From a virus: 33,678 bases of DNA. The translations under genes were made by a program, and so were the position numbers. Below are positions 22,080 through 29,629 of this stretch, in pieces. Location of the stretch: positions 1 through 33,678 of the IMG/VR virus record IMGVR_UViG_3300028800_002457, one strand, 5' to 3'. The notes beneath the pieces are model-generated. The model made no database searches. It was not told where the DNA came from and saw only the letters and a list, made by a program, of their open reading frames with translations. Each line of letters opens with the position of its first letter. Position 1 is the stretch's first letter.

Positions 22080-22724
22080 ATGAACTGTGGCCTTTCCAAT
22101 CTCACCGCGCTGAAGAATCAAATCCTCGCGCCCGGTCTCGCGGTCGCGACCGACTTCGACAGCGATATCCAGATGGTCGGCCTCGCGGTCGCAGGTGCGT
22201 TCGACTCCAACTGCAATCGCAAATTCGCTTTCCTCGCTGATGAACAGGAAACCGTCACCGGCGACCGCTCGCATTGGTACGTCAATCGTTTCCCGTTCAT
22301 CTCGTTTTCCAAGATCGAGCTTCAATTTTTCCGCACCGATGCCTGGACCGATATCTCCGGCCAGCCCGTGAGCCAGAATCCATCCACCGGCCTCGTGCAT
22401 TTCGGTTTCACCCTGGGCCGCTCGCCGCTCATGGTGCGCCTCACTTACAGCGGCGGCTATTTCTTTGAAACGCTGGAGGCAGCAGATCCCGGTTATCCCT
22501 CTGTAAAACCAGATGGCGCAACCGCCTTGCCCACCGACCTCCAAGCCATGTTCTTCCTGCAATGCAAGCGCGTGTGGGAATCCCTGGACAAGATCGGCGA
22601 CAAGATCTCCGAGGTGGGACCGGGCGAAAAGGGCGGGCGTTTTGAACTTGGCATCGGCGGACTCGAACTCGCGCCCATCATAAAAAACTTTTTATCAAAC
22701 AAAATCCGTTACCAGGTCACATGA
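22080..22724 (+). CDS. Head-tail connector-like protein
   Basis: The product is 214 residues. The N-terminal 60 residues are helical and carry A-V-A-G-A-F-D-S-N-C-N-R-K-F, similar to the helix/C-x-R-x-F motif in gp6-like and phiE125 gp8-like adaptor proteins. The remainder is beta-rich. Order (capsid, connector, gpG-like, terminator-like) fits the neck module. The upstream stop is only 3 bp away, and its own stop overlaps the next ATG. Confidence 0.55.
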   Translation: MNCGLSNLTALKNQILAPGLAVATDFDSDIQMVGLAVAGAFDSNCNRKFAFLADEQETVTGDRSHWYVNRFPFISFSKIELQFFRTDAWTDISGQPVSQNPSTGLVHFGFTLGRSPLMVRLTYSGGYFFETLEAADPGYPSVKPDGATALPTDLQAMFFLQCKRVWESLDKIGDKISEVGPGEKGGRFELGIGGLELAPIIKNFLSNKIRYQVT

Positions 22725-23293
22725 GCGAATCATTCTCCATCAAAGTTTCCGGCGATGCGCTCCAGGTGATGGAACGCATCAAAGACCGCGCTGGGCTTAT
22801 GCACGCCCTCGCCGGTGCGGTGGATAAACAAAATCAATTTTCTGTTGGGCGCATCGTGCAGGACCGCATGAATGGCGTCGGGCCGTTTCCTCCGGAGCAA
22901 CATCGCCTCGGCTTCCGCACCGGTTTGCTCAAAGGTTCGTTGCACGCCTCCGCCGCCCAGGTCTCCGGCGATGGCATACGGAGCGCCATCGGCTCCAATG
23001 TCAGATACGCGGCCATCCACGAATTTGGCGGGGTCATCCATCATCCGCGCCGAGTCGGCTTTGTGCGTTTGCGCACGGATGCCAAAGGCAACCAACTGCG
23101 CCGGGGCAATCTCGCCATCTTTGCCAGCCGCGCCCACAAACGGTTTGAATCCGTTCGCTACCAGGCCGGCGCTTACGATGTGACCATGCCGGAACGTTCG
23201 CCCGTGCGCACCGGCATTGCCGACCGCGCAGCCGACTACTCCCGTGCCCTCGGCACCGCCATAATCAACTTTTGGACCAAGGAAAATTCATGA
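22721..23293 (+). CDS. Virion morphogenesis protein (Mu gpG / HK97 gp10-like)
   Basis: The product is 190 residues. The motif R-Y-A-A-I-H-E-F-G-G (about 91-100) is the signature of this neck or tail-completion family. It is preceded by S-V-G-R-I-V-Q-D-R-M, and R-T-G-L-L-K-G-S-L is typical of the family's central region. Such proteins complete the head-tail joint. ATGA overlaps link it to the genes on both sides. Confidence 0.72.
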   Translation: MSESFSIKVSGDALQVMERIKDRAGLMHALAGAVDKQNQFSVGRIVQDRMNGVGPFPPEQHRLGFRTGLLKGSLHASAAQVSGDGIRSAIGSNVRYAAIHEFGGVIHHPRRVGFVRLRTDAKGNQLRRGNLAIFASRAHKRFESVRYQAGAYDVTMPERSPVRTGIADRAADYSRALGTAIINFWTKENS

Positions 23294-24009
23294 GCGCGCC
23301 CGATACCAAATTCCTCCGCGCCTTCCAGGATCACACGGAGATGAAACTCAACAGCGAGTCGCTGTTGCAATACGTCGCCATTGTCTCCCAGCGCAAACAA
23401 GTGAAGCTGGATGCCACCAAGCGCGTTGCCCCGCACATCGCCGGGCGCAACGGCAAAGTCGGCGCCGGCTTGCTCATTGGCCTGCCCGTCATCGATCCTG
23501 CCGATAACGACGTGCCCGGCGCGCAGATGGTGGTGAAGCTGCCCATCGATATCCTCGTCAAAGACGATCTCAGCCTGGTGTTGAGCAATGGCGCGGGCGT
23601 CAGCGCGGAAGAGGTCCTCGTCATCACCTGGCAATTGCTCCATCAGTTCCTGAACAAATATCTTGGCACCGGCAATTGGACCGTGGCTGGCGCAGACCCT
23701 ATCGAGGACCAGCGCGGCGCGTATGGTTATCAGCTCGTCCTGGAAGTTCGTTTCGGTTCCGATCAACCGGATAAAACTCCCACGCCCACATTTTCACTCG
23801 CGGGCGGCAACGTCACCCTCACGCCGTTTCCGGGCAGCACCGCCTATTACACGCTCGATGGCTCGTTTCCCGCGAACAGCGCCACCATCAATCCAGCCAC
23901 GCACCTTTACGCCGCGCCCTTCGCCGTCACCAGCGGCCAGACCGTCCTCTGGGCCGCCTACCAGGCTAACTACATCAGCAGCGATGTCTGGGCCGAAACC
24001 ATCCCTTGA
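23290..24009 (+). CDS. Tail-terminator-like protein with C-terminal chitobiase-type Ig-like domain
   Basis: The product is 239 residues from the ATG at 23290. The N-terminal 165 residues are alpha/beta and in the position of a tail terminator. Residues about 168-239 read T-P-T-F-S, V-T-L-T-P-F-P-G-S-T-A-Y-Y-T-L-D-G-S-F-P, L-Y-A-A-P-F-A-V-T-S-G-Q-T-V and A-A-Y-Q-A-N-Y-I-S-S-D-V. This is the pattern of the small beta-sandwich found at the C-terminus of chitobiase and other glycan-binding enzymes (CHB_HEX_C type). On virions such Ig-like domains usually decorate the surface and bind carbohydrate weakly. The N-terminal assignment is by position only. Confidence 0.6.
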   Translation: MSAPDTKFLRAFQDHTEMKLNSESLLQYVAIVSQRKQVKLDATKRVAPHIAGRNGKVGAGLLIGLPVIDPADNDVPGAQMVVKLPIDILVKDDLSLVLSNGAGVSAEEVLVITWQLLHQFLNKYLGTGNWTVAGADPIEDQRGAYGYQLVLEVRFGSDQPDKTPTPTFSLAGGNVTLTPFPGSTAYYTLDGSFPANSATINPATHLYAAPFAVTSGQTVLWAAYQANYISSDVWAETIP

Positions 24010-24011
24010 AC

Positions 24012-24039
24012 AATAACCAAAAACCAAATCACCAAATGA
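24012..24039. repeat. Degenerate heptamer repeat (AAAAACC family)
   Basis: Three to four 7-bp units, AATAACC, AAAAACC, AAATCAC and CAAATGA, lead directly into the ATG at 24036. No separate Shine-Dalgarno sequence is visible. Confidence 0.7.
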
Positions 24040-24590
24040 AAATCATCCGTCACACAAAAGCCTCGCTCACCAACCTCGACAATGTCACCCGCGATCACCA
24101 TCGCGTGTTTTTGTTCGGATTCCAGATCGCTGGATGGCGAACAAAACACAAGAGCCGCCCGTCTGATTGGATGCGTAGGCAGGTGCGGCTCGCACCTTTG
24201 CTCCTTTGCGTCTTTGCGTTGAACGTCTCGACCTCCCGCGCTGGCCTGTTCTCCTTCTTTGGCAACCTGCCCACCGTCAAAGCCAGTTCATCCACCAATT
24301 CACCGCTCGTGCAGGTCGGCACGTTCACTTTTAACGGTGCCACACTCTTCCTCTCGAATGGTGGCACGGCGATCCCTACCAACCTCACCGCGATCCCGAT
24401 GCTCACGTTCGATGCCACCGGCACAAACTTTTGGCTGTTCGCGCAGCAGGTTCATCCGTCGCAATCCATCGCCACCAATAACGAAGGTTTTGTGATCACC
24501 AACTTCACCGTCCCGGTTTATGGCGCGCTCCGCCTCATCAACACCACCAACGTGGATCAGACCGCAGGCGCTTCCGCCAACATCAACTGA
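24036..24590 (+). CDS. Asn/Thr-rich tail-module protein with signal-peptide-like segment
   Basis: The product is 184 residues from the ATG at 24036. Residues 46-69 look like a signal peptide (M-R-R-Q-V-R-L-A-P-L-L-L-C-V-F-A-L, then S-R-A/G). An ATG exactly at its start (24171) could give a 139-residue exported protein. The remainder is an Asn/Thr/Pro-rich beta domain. The hydrophobic core is encoded by an octamer repeat at 24195-24218, so the segment may be repeat-derived. Its position between the terminator-like gene and the tail tube suggests a tail or exposed structural protein. The function is unknown. Confidence 0.55.
   Translation: MKIIRHTKASLTNLDNVTRDHHRVFLFGFQIAGWRTKHKSRPSDWMRRQVRLAPLLLCVFALNVSTSRAGLFSFFGNLPTVKASSSTNSPLVQVGTFTFNGATLFLSNGGTAIPTNLTAIPMLTFDATGTNFWLFAQQVHPSQSIATNNEGFVITNFTVPVYGALRLINTTNVDQTAGASANIN
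24181..24218. repeat. Hairpin plus octamer repeat inside a coding sequence
   Basis: AGGTGCG-GCT-CGCACCT (24181-24197) is a perfect hairpin. It overlaps three 8-bp units, CCTTTGCT, CCTTTGCG and TCTTTGCG (24195-24218). Tandem TTTGCG-type units are familiar as dispersed non-coding repeats in bacterial genomes. Here they encode the hydrophobic core of a signal-like segment. Confidence 0.75.
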
Positions 24591-24598
24591 ATAAAATT

Positions 24599-25537
24599 AT
24601 GCAACGAAGCAACTTGATCATCGGCCCCGGTTACGCCACGCGTAACGGCTTTAACTTCCGCTACGACGACGGCGGCGCGCGCGTCAAGTTCATGAAAAAA
24701 TTCCGCGAAGTTTCCGCTGAGGAATTTGGCCGCTTCGATTCCACCCAATACGACCGCCAGATCGAGATCAGCATCAAGCTCTGGAGCGGTTACGAGAATC
24801 TCGCCGCGCTTTTCCCGTCGTCGATGCTCACGCCCACCATCGGCGGTCGTATCATGCCCAGCGGCTCGGATGTGCCCTTCACGTTCAACGCCCAGGACGG
24901 CGGGCGCGTCGTTGTGGCCAATACCGCCATCACCGCCTTCACCAATCTCACGCTAAGCACCGAGAAAAATCTGTGGAGCGCTGATCTCAAATCCATCGGC
25001 CTGCTCAAGAGCGGCGCGTTGCCCACCGATGCCAACGCGTATTTCACCGAATCCACCGGCAACAGTTACGCCGCGCCGTCGTTCACCAAATCCAACTTCC
25101 TCGCCCCTGCGCCCGTCGTCTCCTGGGGCGCTCGCGCTGGCTTCACCTCCATGGCCATGCGCAAAGGCCTCGCCATCGATGGCAAGTTCGAGATCAATTG
25201 GGAACCCGGCTTTGTGGATGGTTATGGCACGCTCGATGGCGTCATTGATGGCTTCGAGGCCAGCGCCAAAGGCCAGCCCATCGGTCCCACGCTCGCGCAA
25301 TACCTCAATGGCCTCGGCTACGGCACCGCGTTCGGCGCGCTGCAATCCACCGCCAACACCGACGACCTCGTTATCACCGCCAGCGGCCTGGCCATCACCT
25401 TGCCTCAATCCTTCATCGAAGACGCTGGCGACGGCATCGCGTATGCCCGCAAAACCCAGCGCCTCCCGGAAACCACCTGGCGCACCACCGTCCCGTTCAG
25501 CGCCGGCGCGCCCGCCGCCCGCGCCGCTATTGGATAA
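24599..25537 (+). CDS. Major tail tube protein
   Basis: The product is 312 residues, beta-rich. It shows F-N-F-R-Y-D-D-G-G near the start and a middle P-V-V-S-W-G-A-R-A-G-F-T-S-M-A-M-R-K-G. This is followed by F-E-I-N-W-E-P-G-F-V-D-G-Y-G-T-L-D-G, a pattern seen in long siphovirus tube subunits. Hexameric rings of this protein form the tail tube. No sheath gene is next to it, so the tail is non-contractile. Assignment is by composition, size and place in the operon. Confidence 0.62.
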   Translation: MQRSNLIIGPGYATRNGFNFRYDDGGARVKFMKKFREVSAEEFGRFDSTQYDRQIEISIKLWSGYENLAALFPSSMLTPTIGGRIMPSGSDVPFTFNAQDGGRVVVANTAITAFTNLTLSTEKNLWSADLKSIGLLKSGALPTDANAYFTESTGNSYAAPSFTKSNFLAPAPVVSWGARAGFTSMAMRKGLAIDGKFEINWEPGFVDGYGTLDGVIDGFEASAKGQPIGPTLAQYLNGLGYGTAFGALQSTANTDDLVITASGLAITLPQSFIEDAGDGIAYARKTQRLPETTWRTTVPFSAGAPAARAAIG

Positions 25538-25568
25538 CCTGACACCTGACACACAAAAAACCTGACAC
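25538..25568. repeat. Degenerate heptamer repeat (CCTGACA family)
   Basis: CCTGACA occurs three times (25538, 25545 and 25561), the first two in tandem, in the 41-bp gap between the tail-tube stop and the next ATG. It is the only longer gap in this part of the operon. Confidence 0.85.
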
Positions 25569-25578
25569 TAAAATTAAT

Positions 25579-25935
25579 ATGAAAATCGCCCTCATCGCCT
25601 CATCCGTCGCCGCCCTCGCCGCGCAACTCGCGCCCAAAGGCGTCACCCCGCCCACCGCCGACGACATCATTGCCGCCGTGCCGTCCGACAAAGCCGATCT
25701 GCTCACCGGCCTGGAAGCCGATGCCAGGACCATCAACGGCCTCCGCGACAAATACGCCCCGCTCGTCGCCGGTGCGCCACACCTGGTCAACACCATCGGC
25801 GGCCTCCGCACCTCCGTGAATTGTGCCGAACAATACGCCGAGAGCGTTTTGAAAACCGCCATGCACAAACTCATCACGCCAGCGCCGGAAATGCCCGCTG
25901 CACCGGTCGCCGCGAAAACTCCCAAGGCCGCGTAA
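25579..25935 (+). CDS. Small Ala/Pro-rich tail-module protein
   Basis: The product is 118 residues, mostly helical, with an Ala/Pro/Lys-rich tail. The first 20 residues (K-I-A-L-I-A-S-S-V-A-A-L-A-A-Q-L-A) are mildly hydrophobic and might be read as a weak signal peptide. It occupies the place of a tail-assembly chaperone (after the tube gene). No overlapping second frame or slippery site was seen. Confidence 0.55.
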   Translation: MKIALIASSVAALAAQLAPKGVTPPTADDIIAAVPSDKADLLTGLEADARTINGLRDKYAPLVAGAPHLVNTIGGLRTSVNCAEQYAESVLKTAMHKLITPAPEMPAAPVAAKTPKAA

Positions 25936-25961
25936 ATCAAATATCGTAAATCGTAAATCCA
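25934..25961. repeat. Degenerate heptamer repeat (AAATCGT family)
   Basis: Four 7-bp units, AAATCAA, ATATCGT, AAATCGT and AAATCCA, fill the whole gap between a stop codon (25933-25935) and the next ATG (25963). They share the AAATCGT unit with 21858-21864. Confidence 0.85.
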
Positions 25962-25962
25962 G

Positions 25963-26403
25963 ATGGAGATCACCGCTTATGACACCGCGAAAGTGCCGAC
26001 CATCCTCGGCACCGTCGCCGTGGACCGCGCCGATCAGATCTGGGCCAAGGCGCTCAAGTCCACCTCGCGCCGGTCGCTCGAACCCGTGTTCTGCTACGAA
26101 TCACCCGCGCCCACCATCGTGGACAATGTCGGCACGAGCGAAAACTTTTCCTTTCGCGCCGACCGTTCCTTTGGCAATTCAGCCATCTCGCCCGGCCAGG
26201 CCCTCGCGCTCATCGCTAAACATCGCGCCGCCGTCCCGCGTCTCTGCGCCGCCGTTAAATTCGTCCAGACCGGCACCACCATCTGGCTCGTCAATTGCGG
26301 AATCACCGGCGTTGATGTCGCCGAAAAGAACGGCGCTTACATCGGTTTTGACTACACCGTCATCGGCGGCAGTTGGTCCCTCATCAACCCCTTAACCACA
26401 TGA
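25963..26403 (+). CDS. Tail-module protein of unknown function
   Basis: The product is 146 residues, alpha/beta, with two Cys residues flanking the centre and a C-terminal beta hairpin (G-F-D-Y-T-V-I-G-G-S-W). There is no signal peptide. It overlaps the next gene by ATGA. It may be a second tail-assembly or tail-completion protein, inferred from position only. Confidence 0.6.
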   Translation: MEITAYDTAKVPTILGTVAVDRADQIWAKALKSTSRRSLEPVFCYESPAPTIVDNVGTSENFSFRADRSFGNSAISPGQALALIAKHRAAVPRLCAAVKFVQTGTTIWLVNCGITGVDVAEKNGAYIGFDYTVIGGSWSLINPLTT

Positions 26404-27257
26404 GCGTCGCACGCACAGCCAGATTCGCCGTCGAAGAACGCACCTGGGTGGCCGCCCAATCGGCCTTTGACGGTTCCTCCTCCGTCAAACATCCCGCTGG
26501 CAATCCGCTGCGCCTCGATGTCTTCCTGCTCACCGGTGGCAATCCCATCACCGACGTTTCTATCACTGCCGTCTCGGCCTCCATCCTCGCCAAAGATTTC
26601 ACCGGCGATTCGTTTGCCGATGCCGTCAGCGCGAGTTTTGATGTCACGGTTAATACCACAACCTGGCAGGCGGGCACCGCTCAGAGTGCCACCATTAATT
26701 TTACCGGCGCACAATTGGAATTGCCCATCGCTGACGGCCAGGAATCCCAGGACTACGTCATCGTCCTTTATTTCAGCGATACCACTTTTGGCTATATCAC
26801 CCTCACCATCGTCCGCGATGGCGTGCCGACTGGAGAGTTGCCGGTCCAGAGCGGCAACATTGTGCCCGGGGGCGCGACCTACGATGGCTCCGGCCACTAC
26901 ACCCTCACCGTCATCGCGAGCACTTACTATATCATCGGCTTCGGCACACACGATGCCTCCGTGGATAACGGCAGCGACAACTACACCGATTCCTTGCACG
27001 TCTTTCAAGCCGCAGGCTCAACCGTTTTGCTGCACGGTACCGCCAGCGCCACCGTGACGGCCGTAGTGCGGCCCAATCCCGTCGCCACTACCGCGCTCGC
27101 CCAGCAGATCGCCTCGCAAGGTTCTGTGACCATCTATGACCATCTGTGGGTGAAATCAAAAGACAGCGCGCTCTATTACAAAGTGCGTATCAGCGATGCG
27201 GGCGGATTTCCCGCGCTCAATGTTGATGAAACCTCTGGAACTGCGACCCCATCATGA
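26400..27257 (+). CDS. Beta-rich tail or fibre-associated protein
   Basis: The product is 285 residues from the ATG at 26400. It is rich in Thr, Ser, Val and Gly. The first 140 residues look like an Ig-like or BppU-type sandwich (L-R-L-D-V-F-L-L-T-G-G-N-P-I-T-D-V). The rest is further beta segments, ending in a W-V-K-S-K-D-S-A-L-Y-Y-K-V-R strand pair. Overlaps at both ends, including with the fibre gene, suggest a fibre-attachment or baseplate-periphery role. No family is named with confidence. Confidence 0.6.
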   Translation: MSVARTARFAVEERTWVAAQSAFDGSSSVKHPAGNPLRLDVFLLTGGNPITDVSITAVSASILAKDFTGDSFADAVSASFDVTVNTTTWQAGTAQSATINFTGAQLELPIADGQESQDYVIVLYFSDTTFGYITLTIVRDGVPTGELPVQSGNIVPGGATYDGSGHYTLTVIASTYYIIGFGTHDASVDNGSDNYTDSLHVFQAAGSTVLLHGTASATVTAVVRPNPVATTALAQQIASQGSVTIYDHLWVKSKDSALYYKVRISDAGGFPALNVDETSGTATPS

Positions 27258-29623
27258 CCATGAAACGATTCTCCCTCTTTGCGATCCTTGTGTTCTTTGT
27301 GGCCAATGCTTCCGGCATCAGCGGCCTAATGATCGGCGATGACCGCGTGGCCTTGCAGACCAACATCACGTTTAAGGGCGTGACCACCTTCACCAACCTG
27401 ACGCCGGGTCAGCGCGTCGTTCTCAGCAACGGCACCGTGCAGGCGTCTTCACTCGTGGCCACGGGCACCGTGAGCGCTGCCGTCATCAGCGGCACCGCCT
27501 TCACCGGCAGCGCCAGCGGCCTAGCCCATTACATCACCACCAATCTCGATGGGACCATCGATCCCGCGCAAGCGCCCGCCCTCGCGAAAACCTACGAAGA
27601 CACCCGCACTGTCACCGACGCGAATTGCAACGTCACCAATTTTATGGTTGGCGGTTCGATCATCTTCGCATCCACCACCAATGCGGTCCATGTGTCGGCT
27701 GCCGGCGAACAGAATGCCATCGGCAATTTTGCCACCAACGGCATGACCGGCGTGGTGACCAATCTCATCACAAACATTTCCATCCAAAAAATCTCCAGCC
27801 TTTATTATTTCGTGCAAACCAATGGCGCGCTCCTGTATTCCAGCCCCACTCTCTTCTCTGCCAGTTGGACTCAGATCACCGGCGCGTTGCCCACGCCGAT
27901 CACCACGCCCGGAAACATCTTTGATTCCAGCACCATCGCGACCATCGGGGCTACGCTCGGAACGATCCTACTCGGCTTTACGCCATACACGCCTGCCCAG
28001 GTGGACGCCGCCAATAGCGCAATGTCCAATTCCATAATAAATCTATCGACCAATTATGTGCCCTCTCGTGCGGTCGCCTCGGCGAGCTTTACCGGATACG
28101 CGCTTGAGGAGACCAATGGCCCGACGCATCCAGGGCCGAACCCGTTGGGGCTGCTCAATCCCTATCTACTGGATTCGCATACAAACCTGGCGGCGCACCT
28201 TGATATTTTTGGGGTATTGATATTTGAGCAGAATCCGACGCGCCACTCGGACGATGCGGCATTTCTGACCGTTAATGACTTATCGAGCACTTCATTTTAT
28301 GCGCCAATTGACGGGAGTGGTTTGGCAAACGTGGTAAAAGAGGAATACATCCACGGAGCTGGAACGCTCTCTATCAACGGAGGGACATTTATTATTTCCC
28401 CCAATACCGACCCATTAGCGAAGCAATATGCCTTGGATGCGGAAGAGGCGATACTAGGTCAAGGAGCGATTTCAGTTGATTCATCCATTGTTCTCTTTGA
28501 GCAGCAAGACCAGACGAATTGCTTCGCCTATGCCGCCGAAGGTGCAGTAGCAGGTGGTGCGTTTGTTGGTTCTCAATCCTGCTACTCGTCTGCCGCTGAT
28601 GGCGGGCTGGCTTCTGGCAACTTCGACGGCTCCTCTTTTTGTTCAGCGACGGCAGGTGAAGGCGGTTCGATTGCAGCCGCACAGTTCAGCGATTCATCGA
28701 ACTGCACGGTGTTCGCTCAGGCTTCCAGCTTTGCCGGTTTGGACGCCGGGACGGGAGCAACAAACATACACCTGAACGGTTCAGGGTTTATTTACGGCAG
28801 CTTGCCCGGAGCGTCTAACGTGACGGTGACTGGTGTGAATTCGATTCTCTTAGTCCAGGATACCACGAATTATACCGCCACATTTACCAGGGCATTTGGA
28901 ATAATTTACAAAGGAATTTTTTCCGGCTTCGACGGCACAAAATTTATCGGCAACGCTTCCGGCCTCACCAACCTCAACGCCTCATCGCTCGCCAGCGGCA
29001 CCATGCCAATGGACAGACTTAACCCCAACATCCAGACCAACGCCATTTCTTTTCTCACCAGCACCAACGGCTATTTTTACCCCTCTGCGACGAACAACGG
29101 CGTCATCACCTTTGCGTTTCAAATCACCAACACGCCCGGTTCCACCATTAGTAGCACAATCCCTCAGTCCACGCTGCCCGTCTTCCCTTACGGCAACCTG
29201 CGCTTTTCGCTCGGCACCCTGGCAACCTTCGGCGGGAGCAGCTCCTATGAACGCCTGACTAATTTCAACCAGTTCGCCTCCAACAATTTCACTGGCGATC
29301 TCGGCCAGGGCACCATGACCAATACCATCGCCGGGTTTTATACAGAAAACTCCACCATAGTTGTCGAGAGCGGCAACGATGCCAACCCCATTTATGTGGA
29401 AGGCTTTTTCACCAATGGCGTTTTAGCTGGCGTGGAGATTCAAAATAATTTTGCCAACCAATTCGCGGGCGGCACCGTAGACCTTTCCTTCAACCAAACC
29501 GGCCAGACATTTTTTCTCCCGGCCGGGACGCGGTGCGAATGGAAAATAAAACAGACGGGCGGCGGCGGCCCGGAAAGCTACGATCTCAAATCCGCGAGCG
29601 TCCGCCTTCAATACAAACCGTGA
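27254..29623 (+). CDS. Tail-fibre-like protein with N-terminal signal peptide
   Basis: The product is 789 residues. Residues 1-22 are a classical signal peptide (M-K-R-F-S-L-F-A-I-L-V-F-F-V-A-N-A-S-G). Two copies of the stalk motif seen in bacterial and phage fibres are present: G-S-A-S-G-L-A-H-Y-I-T-T-N-L near residue 80 and G-N-A-S-G-L-T-N-L-N-A-S-S-L-A-S-G-T near 568. Between them, about residues 415-495, Cys-spaced repeats of 20-21 residues (A-x-G-G-x-x-A-G-x-F) look like a beta-helix. The C-terminus is a beta domain ending in a Gly-rich loop. It probably recognises the host surface. A signal peptide on a cytoplasmically assembled fibre is unexpected. Confidence 0.72.
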   Translation: MTMKRFSLFAILVFFVANASGISGLMIGDDRVALQTNITFKGVTTFTNLTPGQRVVLSNGTVQASSLVATGTVSAAVISGTAFTGSASGLAHYITTNLDGTIDPAQAPALAKTYEDTRTVTDANCNVTNFMVGGSIIFASTTNAVHVSAAGEQNAIGNFATNGMTGVVTNLITNISIQKISSLYYFVQTNGALLYSSPTLFSASWTQITGALPTPITTPGNIFDSSTIATIGATLGTILLGFTPYTPAQVDAANSAMSNSIINLSTNYVPSRAVASASFTGYALEETNGPTHPGPNPLGLLNPYLLDSHTNLAAHLDIFGVLIFEQNPTRHSDDAAFLTVNDLSSTSFYAPIDGSGLANVVKEEYIHGAGTLSINGGTFIISPNTDPLAKQYALDAEEAILGQGAISVDSSIVLFEQQDQTNCFAYAAEGAVAGGAFVGSQSCYSSAADGGLASGNFDGSSFCSATAGEGGSIAAAQFSDSSNCTVFAQASSFAGLDAGTGATNIHLNGSGFIYGSLPGASNVTVTGVNSILLVQDTTNYTATFTRAFGIIYKGIFSGFDGTKFIGNASGLTNLNASSLASGTMPMDRLNPNIQTNAISFLTSTNGYFYPSATNNGVITFAFQITNTPGSTISSTIPQSTLPVFPYGNLRFSLGTLATFGGSSSYERLTNFNQFASNNFTGDLGQGTMTNTIAGFYTENSTIVVESGNDANPIYVEGFFTNGVLAGVEIQNNFANQFAGGTVDLSFNQTGQTFFLPAGTRCEWKIKQTGGGGPESYDLKSASVRLQYKP

Positions 29624-29629
29624 TGAATT

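Noticed and set aside
25579-26403. Programmed frameshift pair of tail-assembly chaperones (G/GT type)
   Set aside because: The two genes are separated by a 27-bp gap with stop codon and repeat; no slippery heptanucleotide joins overlapping frames.
27254-29623. Possible diversity-generating retroelement target in the fibre gene
   Set aside because: No reverse transcriptase, template repeat or accessory gene is present in the window.
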